Assembly (NCBI GenBank): GCA_017527945.1
Contig: JAFXPL010000011.1
Coordinates: 1-8,854, forward strand
DNA length: 8,854 nt
Origin: Bacteroidales bacterium
GTDB lineage: Bacteria > Bacteroidota > Bacteroidia > Bacteroidales > WCHB1-69
Reading direction: 5' to 3'
How positions within the stretch are numbered: the stretch's first letter is position 1; every line of letters begins with the position of its first letter. The notes below the pieces were generated by a model that saw nothing but the letters and a program-made list of their open reading frames with translations, searched no databases and was not told where the DNA came from. Positions 1-5,461 of this stretch are shown here, piece after piece. A program made the position numbers and the translations under genes.

Positions 1-393
1 ATCAGCGATTATACCTATGATACATTGAGTGTTCTGGGTGAAGGCGAAGAAACTGTCACTTTTAAAATATCAAATTCGTACAGGGAACACGTACATCAAC
101 GAATAGCACCTTTTGTGAAACCCGCAGACAATCCGGACAAATCATCTGACGAGAAGCAAGATAATATGGCGGTTGTTTCAAGGTATAACGAAACAATGGG
201 CAGGAAACCTGCGCTGATATATTCGTTTATTGCCGACCATCCCCTTTGTTCCACCGAAGACATCATGACCAAGACCAATCTGTCCCGCAGTTCCGTGGCC
301 AAATATATCGCCAAACTCAAGCAGCAGGGTCTCATCCGACATGTGGGCTCCAACAAGACCGGCGGCTACGAGGCGGCGGAAGGGGGATTATAG
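1..393 (+). CDS. Partial gene: C-terminal winged-helix domain protein
   Basis: The frame is open from the first base of the window, so the start lies upstream and about 130 C-terminal residues are visible, ending at the TAG at 391-393. The last 60 or so residues read as a winged helix-turn-helix: a helix ending in LIYSFIADHP, then STEDIMTKTNLSRSSVAKYI as the HTH core, then KLKQQGLIRHVGSNKTGGYE as the recognition helix end and wing. This form (LSRSSVAKYIxxLKxxGLIRxVGS) is typical of the C-terminus of AlbA_2/RecG-like ATP-binding proteins and other Bacteroidota regulators, where it binds DNA. A charged linker (KPADNPDKSSDEKQDN) precedes it. The first 200 bases are visibly more AT-rich than the winged-helix part. 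The full-length family cannot be decided from this fragment. The stop codon touches the first unit of the 7-bp repeat array. Confidence 0.7.
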   Translation: MSDYTYDTLSVLGEGEETVTFKISNSYREHVHQRIAPFVKPADNPDKSSDEKQDNMAVVSRYNETMGRKPALIYSFIADHPLCSTEDIMTKTNLSRSSVAKYIAKLKQQGLIRHVGSNKTGGYEAAEGGL

Positions 394-561
394 ACGTGAG
401 ACGTGGGATGTGAGATGTGGGATGTGAGACGTATGACGTGAGACGTGAGACGTATGACGTAAGACATGAGACGTATGACTATAGGACAATACCTACATCC
501 TACATCCTACATCCTACATCCAACGTCTAACGTCTAACGTCTAACTTCCAACGTCCAACAC
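394..561. repeat. Two-armed array of degenerate 7-bp tandem repeats
   Basis: The stretch keeps a strict 7-base period. Thirteen units of form A(C/T)GT(G/A)NG, such as ACGTGAG, ATGTGGG and ACGTATG, run from 394 to 484, the last one degenerate. After an 8-base break (485-492) about ten units run to 561: CTACATC four times at 493-520, then CAACGTC, TAACGTC, TAACGTC, TAACTTC and CAACGTC, then a truncated unit. Read on the other strand the second arm is GATGTAG / GACGTTA, so the two arms are diverged copies of one heptamer in opposite orientation. The array fills the gap between a plus-strand and a minus-strand gene that converge on it. The first unit abuts the stop codon of the left gene and the last abuts the terminator of the right gene. 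No coding function is suggested. Confidence 0.9.
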
Positions 562-598
562 AAAAAAAGCAGGACGGACCGCAATCCACCCTGCTTTT
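562..598 (-). terminator. Rho-independent terminator of the PLP enzyme gene
   Basis: AAAAGCAGG at 565-573 pairs perfectly with CCTGCTTTT at 590-598, a 9-bp stem with a 16-base loop. On the minus strand the stem is followed by a run of seven T (positions 568-562). It lies 20 bases after the stop codon of the PLP-enzyme gene, so termination on the minus strand is the natural reading. The plus strand has only a short T run (595-598), so it may also slow transcription from the left. Confidence 0.8.
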
Positions 599-618
599 GT
601 TCATAGCGCCCGAAAAAA

Positions 619-1815
619 CTATTTCGTGGCGTCGATGGCTTGTTTGATGAGTTGGAATGTTCTCTCGGGATCGTTGTCCAAGCCCATGGAGAAACGGATG
701 AGGCCTTCGCTCATGCCCATCTCCTTCTGGATATCCTCGGGAACCTCGGAAGAGGTGGATTTGCCAGAGTTGCTGAACAGCGTCTTGAAATAACCCAAAC
801 TCACGGCGAGGTAACCCACGCCTAACTCCTGCATCTTCTCCATGATGGCGCTAGCTCTCTCGGCCGTGCCCATATCGATGGAGATCATACCGCCGAAGCC
901 GTAACCGTCGTTCATCATGGATTTGAAGAGTTCGTGGTCAGGATGCTCGGGAAGACCCGGATAGTTGTATTTGATACCCGTCTCTTTGAATCTCTTAGCC
1001 AGATACATGGCATTCTCGCTGTGTTTCTTCATACGGATATGCAAGGTGTGCAAATTCTTCTGGATGCTGGTGGAACGGAAGGTGTCCAACACCGGACCAA
1101 GCAACATGGCCGTACCGTCGTTCACATCAATCAAAGAGTTGATGTAAGCAGCGGAACCGCAGATGGCACCGGCCACACAGTCGTTCATGCCGTTCACATA
1201 TTTTGTCATACTGTAAATCACCACATCCGCGCCAAGACGGTACGGGGAGAAAATCATCGGGGTGAATGTATTATCAACCAACAATTTAGCGCCAACAGAG
1301 TGGGCAATTTTGGAGAGTTCCGGAAGATTGGCAATACGCAGCAGCGGATTGTTCATCGTCTCGGTATAGACAACCTTGGTGTTGGGACGGATGGCTTTCT
1401 TCACGGCATCCAAATCCTGCATGTTCACAAAAGTGACATCCACATTGAACTTCTTGAGATAGTTGTTCAGGAAAGCGAATGTGCCGCCGTAGGTGGTCAT
1501 GCTGGAGAGGATATGGTCACCGGACTTCACCTCATGCAACAAAGCTACCGTAATAGCAGCCATACCGGAACCAGTGGTCCAAGCCAGCTCAGTGCCTTCA
1601 ATAGCGGCCAGTGACTGTGCCAGCGACAGGGTGCTGGGATTCCAGTGGCGGGAGTAGAGGAAGTAACCCTCGGTTTCGCCGTGGAAGGTGTCGGTCATCG
1701 TCTTGGCCTGTTCAAACATAAAGGTTGCGCTATCGCAGATAGCCGGGTTGACACCTCTATAGGCATCTTTCTTGTCCAATCTTTCCAGGTTGGTTGCGGG
1801 ATCGAATTTTTCCAT
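619..1815 (-). CDS. Trans-sulfuration family PLP enzyme (methionine gamma-lyase / cystathionine gamma-synthase-like)
   Basis: This 398-residue cytosolic protein has the normal length and layout of the Cys/Met metabolism PLP-dependent enzymes, which make or break C-S bonds in cysteine, methionine and cystathionine. Visible landmarks are YSRHWNPS at 54-61 (Tyr54 and Arg56 bind the neighbouring subunit's PLP phosphate), TGSGMAAI at 81-88 (phosphate loop), Tyr109 stacking on the cofactor, Asp181 in VDNTF binding the pyridine nitrogen, and Lys205 in YSMTKYVNG forming the Schiff base. SEGLIRFSMGLD near the C-terminus carries the substrate-carboxylate arginine, Arg374. In methionine gamma-lyases the residue two after the stacking Tyr is usually Cys (LYGCTFAF); here it is Gly111 (TYGGTFAF), so gamma-lyase specificity is uncertain. 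Cystathionine gamma-synthase or O-acetylhomoserine sulfhydrylase activity is possible. The gene is monocistronic, with its own promoter box and terminator. Confidence 0.9.
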   Translation of the reverse strand: MEKFDPATNLERLDKKDAYRGVNPAICDSATFMFEQAKTMTDTFHGETEGYFLYSRHWNPSTLSLAQSLAAIEGTELAWTTGSGMAAITVALLHEVKSGDHILSSMTTYGGTFAFLNNYLKKFNVDVTFVNMQDLDAVKKAIRPNTKVVYTETMNNPLLRIANLPELSKIAHSVGAKLLVDNTFTPMIFSPYRLGADVVIYSMTKYVNGMNDCVAGAICGSAAYINSLIDVNDGTAMLLGPVLDTFRSTSIQKNLHTLHIRMKKHSENAMYLAKRFKETGIKYNYPGLPEHPDHELFKSMMNDGYGFGGMISIDMGTAERASAIMEKMQELGVGYLAVSLGYFKTLFSNSGKSTSSEVPEDIQKEMGMSEGLIRFSMGLDNDPERTFQLIKQAIDATK

Positions 1816-1854
1816 ATTATTTTTGAATTAGATTGTTGTTGAAATTTGGGATTG

Positions 1855-1862
1855 CAAAAGTA
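1855..1862 (-). promoter_or_regulatory. Bacteroidota -7 box for the PLP enzyme gene
   Basis: The minus strand reads TACTTTTG, an exact match to the Bacteroidota -7 consensus TAnnTTTG, 39 bases upstream of the start codon at 1815. A TTTG (CAAA at 1880-1883) lies 17 bases further upstream and could be a weak -33 element, although the spacing is a little short. The leader would be about 30 bases, AT-rich, with no Shine-Dalgarno. Confidence 0.6.
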
Positions 1863-1949
1863 CAAAAAAAATCATAGTTCAAAGTCCAAAATTCAAAGGA
1901 TAGACTTTTCGTTTTTTTTAAGCGTCCGATAAAAGTGATGTTTTTTTCA

Positions 1950-1957
1950 TACTTTTG
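1950..1957 (+). promoter_or_regulatory. Bacteroidota -7 box for the thioredoxin-hydrolase gene
   Basis: TACTTTTG is an exact match to TAnnTTTG, 23 bases upstream of the ATG at 1981. The same octamer serves the divergent gene, so this 165-base intergenic region holds back-to-back promoters. No clear -33 TTTG is visible; T-rich DNA lies at 1913-1920 and 1941-1947. The short leader is A-rich just before the start codon. Confidence 0.6.
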
Positions 1958-1980
1958 CGCTTCACAAAAAAAACAACTTT

Positions 1981-3294
1981 ATGATGAAAAATATCCGATT
2001 GACCATACTTCTAGGTCTGTTTATAGCTGCCCTCTCATGTTTACAGGCGCAGGTGCCCGACCTGGACACAAAATACGCGGCGGAACTGCTGAAACCCGGC
2101 ACGCCCGCCCCCGACTTCCAACTCCAAACTCCCGATGGCAAAACTTTGAAATTCAGCGATTTCGCCAAAGGCAAGTATGTCGTCATCGACTTCTGGGCCT
2201 CCTGGTGCCCCGACTGCCGCAAAGACCTGCCCGAGGTTATCCGGATGTACAACAAATGGAACAAAATGGGAGTGGAGTTCCTCGGCGTCTCCTTCGACAC
2301 CGACAAGCAGAAATGGACGGACTACATTGCCCAATCCGGCATCCCCTACCCGCAGGTGAGCGAGCTGAAACGGATGAACCAGTCGGATGTGGCCAAGGCC
2401 TACGGCGTGCGCTGGATACCCTCCCTCTACCTCATCGGTCCCGACGGCAAAGTGCTGGTGAGCACGGTGTTGTCGTATAAGATTGAGAATATGCTGTACA
2501 AGAATTTCGTGGAAAGTATTGCGACCCCATTTCTTGGAAAATATGACACCATAGCCATTGACGGCAGCAAAGGAAAACTATGGGCTCGATTGTACAAACC
2601 AGAGCTGAAGGCAGGACAACGATGCGATCTCGTCATCCTGTGCCACGGGCTCAACTGCGACCATGATTTCTCACTCATGCGGCGTATCGCCTACTATCTG
2701 GAAAACGACTTCGCAGTTCTGGAATTCGACTTCAACGGGCACGGCAAGAGCGAGGGCAAGTTTGTGGATATGACCATCGCCAATGAGATGGAGGATTTGG
2801 AACAGGTGCTGGCATACGCCCAAGACCTGCGGTTTGTGGACGACATCGCCTTGGTGGGCCACTCGCAGGGTGCGGTGGTGGCGGCCATGGTGGCGGGCAA
2901 GCATCCCGACGACATCAAGGCAGTGGTGCTGCTGGCACCGGCATCCTCCGTGCGCGATGATGTGGTGCGCGGCAACCTCTTCGGCATCGACTTCGACCCC
3001 CTCGACATGCCCGACAGCCTGGTGCTCAACAACGGCATCGCTCTTGGATACAGATATTTGAAGACCGCCTCCACCCTGCCCATCTTTGAGACGGCGGCCA
3101 ACTTCCACGGCAACGTCTGCATCATCCACGGCAACGCTGATCGTCTGGTGCCCTACACCTGCAGCGAGCATTTCCACCAGACATGGACCAACAGCGAGTT
3201 CCACCTGCTTAACTACTACGACCACAACTTCACCATCTGCCCTTACCGCCCGGCGGAGATCACGATAGAATTCTTGCAAAGGGTGATGCGATAA
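1981..3294 (+). CDS. Exported fusion: TlpA-like thioredoxin + alpha/beta hydrolase
   Basis: This 437-residue protein starts with a signal peptide (charged MMKNIR, hydrophobic core 7-19, then SCLQAQ at 19-24). Ala-Leu-Ser-Cys20 is a poor lipobox, so ordinary secretion or lipidation are both possible. Residues 40-180 are a TlpA/AhpC-type thioredoxin: GTPAPDFQLQTPDGK, then WASWCPDCR with the redox pair Cys76/Cys79, and cis-Pro147 in WIPSLY. Residues 190-437 are an alpha/beta hydrolase: oxyanion-hole HG at 222-223, nucleophile elbow GHSQG at 293-297 (Ser295), acid Asp387 in HGNADRLVP and His415 in YYDHNF. The triad is complete, and the type resembles acyl or feruloyl esterases and peptidase-like hydrolases. 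Both domains should act in the periplasm. The frame is continuous, with an AT-richer linker around 2470-2640. ATG at 1981 and 1984 are both possible starts. The substrate is unknown. Confidence 0.9.
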   Translation: MMKNIRLTILLGLFIAALSCLQAQVPDLDTKYAAELLKPGTPAPDFQLQTPDGKTLKFSDFAKGKYVVIDFWASWCPDCRKDLPEVIRMYNKWNKMGVEFLGVSFDTDKQKWTDYIAQSGIPYPQVSELKRMNQSDVAKAYGVRWIPSLYLIGPDGKVLVSTVLSYKIENMLYKNFVESIATPFLGKYDTIAIDGSKGKLWARLYKPELKAGQRCDLVILCHGLNCDHDFSLMRRIAYYLENDFAVLEFDFNGHGKSEGKFVDMTIANEMEDLEQVLAYAQDLRFVDDIALVGHSQGAVVAAMVAGKHPDDIKAVVLLAPASSVRDDVVRGNLFGIDFDPLDMPDSLVLNNGIALGYRYLKTASTLPIFETAANFHGNVCIIHGNADRLVPYTCSEHFHQTWTNSEFHLLNYYDHNFTICPYRPAEITIEFLQRVMR

Positions 3295-3340
3295 TCATCG
3301 CAGGCGGCATTTTTGCGCCACCTCCCCATCAGATAAACAA

Positions 3341-3368
3341 AAGGGCCGCGAAATTCGCGGCCCTTTTT
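3341..3368. terminator. Bidirectional rho-independent terminator
   Basis: AAGGGCCGCG at 3341-3350 pairs with CGCGGCCCTT at 3356-3365 around the loop AAATT. The stem is 10 bp and GC-rich, with T at 3364-3368 on the plus strand and CTTTTGTTT on the minus strand. It sits between the convergent ends of the thioredoxin-hydrolase gene (stop at 3292-3294) and the DUF5692-like gene (stop at 3389-3391) and can serve both. Confidence 0.88.
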
Positions 3369-3388
3369 GGCGTTTAGCTATAATGGAA

Positions 3389-4480
3389 TTATTCCATATC
3401 GGCTCTTGCCACAGCGTCTTTGTAGTACTTTTGGTTGATGAAGACATCTTCCTTGTACGGGTTGATGTGACGCTTCTTGGCTTGGGCGATGATGTAGCAC
3501 AGGGCGATGGCATTGGTGATAAGAGCCAGGGCGCTGATCACAGTCATCATGGTCGGGTTGCCGGCAACGGTCTCCACGGTGGTGCCCACAGCGGCAGCAT
3601 CACCGCCAGCAGCGGCGTAGATCTCCGTGATGGTATCGATACCGTTAGGATACTGAACAGGAAGCACAGCCCACTTGAAGGCCTGGAAGCCGTCTTTGAA
3701 GGTCTCTTGGAAGAGCGGAAACACCTGCGCGAACATACACCAGATAGCCAACGTGTTGGCGCGGTTCATGATCCAACCGCCGCGGTTCCACAACAGAGCA
3801 GCGATGGTCGGGGCAAGCAACAAAGCGATACCGCAGAACCAGCTGTGTGTAGGCAAGCAGTTGTAGGTGTAAGCGAAGTTCCAAATGTCATAAACCACGA
3901 TGAAAACCCAGGTCATGTCGGCCCAGATCATGTCTTTCTTGTCCTTGGACGGGAACACATTCCACCAAGCGGTCATACAGAGGATGTTGAGCAAACCGGC
4001 GACGCCGTTCATGACATTGTGCCAGCCACCATAGAGCCACACACCCTCGCTGGAGAGCCACCATTTGTTCCAGCCCATGATGGCAGACTCGAAGTCGGAA
4101 GCCACGGCGATGAGGATGTTGATGGCCACGATGATGAACGGGAACGGTTTGAACCAGTGTTTGGCGCCGATGCCCCATTTGTACATGATCATCATGAAGC
4201 CAATACAGCCGGTGAGCGCGGCGTAGAGCTTAGCGTAGTGGAACCAGCCGTTCATATAGACATGCGTCTGGTTGTTCACTGCCCATTCAGCTCCGGAGCG
4301 CGCACCGATGGCGATGGCCACGAAATAGACCGTCAAGGCAAGCGGGATAAGGAAAAAGGTGATAATGCCGCCGGCTTTGGTGCGACGGGCAAACTCGTTG
4401 AACAGGATGAGACCCACGAGGACGACGAGCAGCATCCCCCATTGGGCCAGGGCGTTAGCCCCATAAACTTGGAAAAACAT
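3389..4480 (-). CDS. DUF5692-like polytopic membrane protein
   Basis: This 363-residue inner-membrane protein has about nine hydrophobic segments, near residues 13-30, 37-59, 82-104, 112-130, 152-172, 184-206, 214-231, 242-256 and 311-334. It is rich in Trp and aromatic residues, for example GWNKWWLSSEGVWLYGGWHN at 136-155 and VVYDIWNFAYTYNCLPTHSW at 195-214. From memory it resembles the DUF5692 family, whose function is unknown. A hydrophilic Ala/Gly/Thr-rich stretch lies at about 280-308, and the C-terminus (335-363) is charged. Conserved-looking polar residues inside membrane segments (Asp129, Glu131, His154, Asn155, Asp198, Asn201) could suit ion or small-molecule handling. It is the last gene of the hypB-to-3389 minus-strand run. 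The ATG at 4480 follows an A/T-rich leader without Shine-Dalgarno, and repeat array 1 starts 20 bases upstream of it. Confidence 0.75.
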   Translation of the reverse strand: MFFQVYGANALAQWGMLLVVLVGLILFNEFARRTKAGGIITFFLIPLALTVYFVAIAIGARSGAEWAVNNQTHVYMNGWFHYAKLYAALTGCIGFMMIMYKWGIGAKHWFKPFPFIIVAINILIAVASDFESAIMGWNKWWLSSEGVWLYGGWHNVMNGVAGLLNILCMTAWWNVFPSKDKKDMIWADMTWVFIVVYDIWNFAYTYNCLPTHSWFCGIALLLAPTIAALLWNRGGWIMNRANTLAIWCMFAQVFPLFQETFKDGFQAFKWAVLPVQYPNGIDTITEIYAAAGGDAAAVGTTVETVAGNPTMMTVISALALITNAIALCYIIAQAKKRHINPYKEDVFINQKYYKDAVARADME

Positions 4481-4499
4481 AATAGTTAAAATTTAAGTT

Positions 4500-4682
4500 A
4501 GGTGTTTCATGTTAGTTAGCCTTCGGCTGTTGGTGACTTCGTGTTGGTAAGCTTCGCTGTTGATTAGCCTTCGGCTGTTAGTTACTTCGTGTTAGTTATT
4601 TTATGTTGATTATTTCATGTTGATTAGCTTCGCTGTTGGTAACACGCAGTAACTAACATGTAGTAATCAACACGCAGTGACT
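4500..4682. repeat. GNA mini-hairpin repeat array 1
   Basis: Nine units (4500-4637) and then, after GGT, three opposed units (4641-4682) fill almost the whole gap between the two membrane-protein genes. Written on the AAC strand, each unit is AAC-stem-GNA-stem'-three bases-N. The nine units have stems GT/AT (plus-strand reading, one G-T wobble), AGCC/GGCT, AC/GT, AGC/GCT, AGCC/GGCT, AC/GT, AT/AT, AT/AT and AGC/GCT, with plus-strand loops TTC (one TTT). Unit length is 14, 16 or 18 according to stem length. The three opposed units have plus-strand loops GCA, GTA and GCA. The last opposed unit (4669-4682) overlaps the final codons and stop of the small membrane-protein gene. Confidence 0.93.
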
Positions 4683-5002
4683 TTGCGGGCTTTGGCGAGG
4701 GACCAAACCGCCCAGACGGCGGTGAGGATCAGCGACATGGGTACGCCAACGGTGAGCATTTCACGGAGCATCACGGAAAAACCGCCCGTTTCGAGCGCTG
4801 TGAAGAATGGGAACCGCCAAGTGAGTTCGCCGTTGATGACATGATCGACGATGAGCATCACCGTGCCGCCCCAAAGCATCTTCTCCAATGCCGGGATGTT
4901 ACGCGTGAGTGCGTGTTCAGAACTATCAATCGTTTGTGCGTTGGCTTTTCGATAGGCGCTTGTGGCAATGGCCTGCGCCATGGGTACTATAAAACAGGAC
5001 AT
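4667..5002 (-). CDS. Small membrane protein of the hyp cluster, function unknown
   Basis: This 111-residue protein begins MSCFIVPMAQAIATSAYRK, a mildly hydrophobic N-terminus that could be a short anchor. It continues with a polar stretch (20-40), a segment LWGGTVMLIVDHVINGELTW at 43-62, an aromatic turn RFPFFTALET, and a second membrane helix VGVPMSLILTAVWAVWSLA at 85-103. From memory, short proteins starting MSCFxVPxAxAI with LLWGG..L..xH..xGE and a C-terminal TVGV helix occur in anaerobic Bacteroidota and Clostridia, but no function is known to me. It lies between hypA and the DUF5692-like gene on the same strand. The last four residues, VTAC, and the TGA stop lie in or at the edge of repeat units (4655-4682), so the C-terminus appears to have been reshaped by the repeat. 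The ATG at 5002 is preceded by an A-rich leader. Confidence 0.8.
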   Translation of the reverse strand: MSCFIVPMAQAIATSAYRKANAQTIDSSEHALTRNIPALEKMLWGGTVMLIVDHVINGELTWRFPFFTALETGGFSVMLREMLTVGVPMSLILTAVWAVWSLAKARKVTAC

Positions 5003-5020
5003 ATTCGTTATTTTTTTGTT

Positions 5021-5122
5021 TGTTACTTCGTGTTTGTTATTTCATGTTAGTTAGCTTCGCTGTTGATGACTTCGTGTTAACATTCACTTCCCAACATTTA
5101 CTCCTCAACAGCGCAGCTCTTC
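5021..5122. repeat. GNA mini-hairpin repeat array 2
   Basis: Four units (5021-5034, 5035-5048, 5049-5064, 5065-5078) have stems AC/GT, AT/AT, AGC/GCT and AC/GT around plus-strand loop TTC. Three opposed units follow directly: two degenerate 14-mers that keep the AAC start but have lost the small stem (5079-5092, 5093-5106), and a 16-mer AAC-AGC-GCA-GCT-CTT-C at 5107-5122 with an intact stem and a GCA loop. The last unit lies almost wholly inside the hypA coding end: it covers the GAA GAG CTG CGC TGT codons and the first base of the TGA stop. The junction reads GTT-AAC with no spacer, unlike arrays 1 and 3. Confidence 0.85.
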
Positions 5123-5461
5123 AACTTGAATTTCGCGGATCTCGACTTCGTTACCGTGTAAAAGCCATGTGTTCTCGCTATGGCAGTGGGGGCACGTCTT
5201 TCCATGTTTCACCGTCTCGTACTCCTGTTTGCAGTCGTCGCACCAGGTGACAGCTGGGATAATGTTGCATTTCAGCTCGCAACCCTTCAGCAGCTCCTCT
5301 TTGTCGGCGGCCCAGCGCCAGCAGTCGGTGAGCAGGTGCGGCACCACCGTGGAGACCTCCCCAATGTCCATGACCACGGTGGAAACATGTTCCACGTGGT
5401 TTTCCGCTGCCACCTCTTTGACATCGCGGATAATGTAGAAGACGATACCTAGTTCGTGCAT
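5105..5461 (-). CDS. hypA: Hydrogenase/urease nickel-insertion protein HypA
   Basis: HypA is a small cytosolic zinc protein that hands nickel, together with the GTPase HypB, to the large subunit of [NiFe] hydrogenases (and in some bacteria to urease). The protein starts MHELGIV: the free N-terminal Met-His-Glu is the nickel site of the family. This fixes the start at the ATG at 5461-5459; the frame also has a GTG two codons upstream, but starting there would bury the nickel-binding His. The zinc site is Cys74/Cys77 in WCDDC and Cys90/Cys93 in TCPHC. The 118-residue length is normal, with helical and strand content such as EHVSTVVMDIGEVSTVVPHLL in place. The C-terminus VEEL is family-like, and the extra RC before the stop falls in a repeat unit. 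Repeat array 3 begins at the base next to the start codon, so the translation start region is repeat sequence. Confidence 0.95.
   Translation of the reverse strand: MHELGIVFYIIRDVKEVAAENHVEHVSTVVMDIGEVSTVVPHLLTDCWRWAADKEELLKGCELKCNIIPAVTWCDDCKQEYETVKHGKTCPHCHSENTWLLHGNEVEIREIQVEELRC

Noticed and set aside
934..1614. Plus-strand open frame (226 codons) opposite the PLP enzyme
   Set aside because: No recognisable domain; it lies wholly over a well-supported PLP enzyme.
2671..3279. Minus-strand open frame (202 codons) opposite the hydrolase domain
   Set aside because: Val/His/Glu-rich shadow without any motif; the plus strand has an intact GHSQG hydrolase.
3295..3513. Minus-strand small frame of 72 codons running across the 3341-3368 hairpin
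   Set aside because: It would translate through a strong terminator hairpin, overlaps the DUF5692-like gene in another frame, and has a low-complexity Ser/Thr/Arg composition.
3383..4489. Long plus-strand open frame (368 codons) opposite the DUF5692-like gene
   Set aside because: It is rich in His, Asp, Gly and Val with no membrane or domain pattern, and it mirrors the codon phase of the real minus-strand gene, whose protein has clear membrane helices and a sensible start.
4500..4682. Insertion sequence ends or transposon terminal repeats
   Set aside because: There is no transposase, no single pair of terminal repeats and no target-site duplication; it is a series of short units with a central turn.
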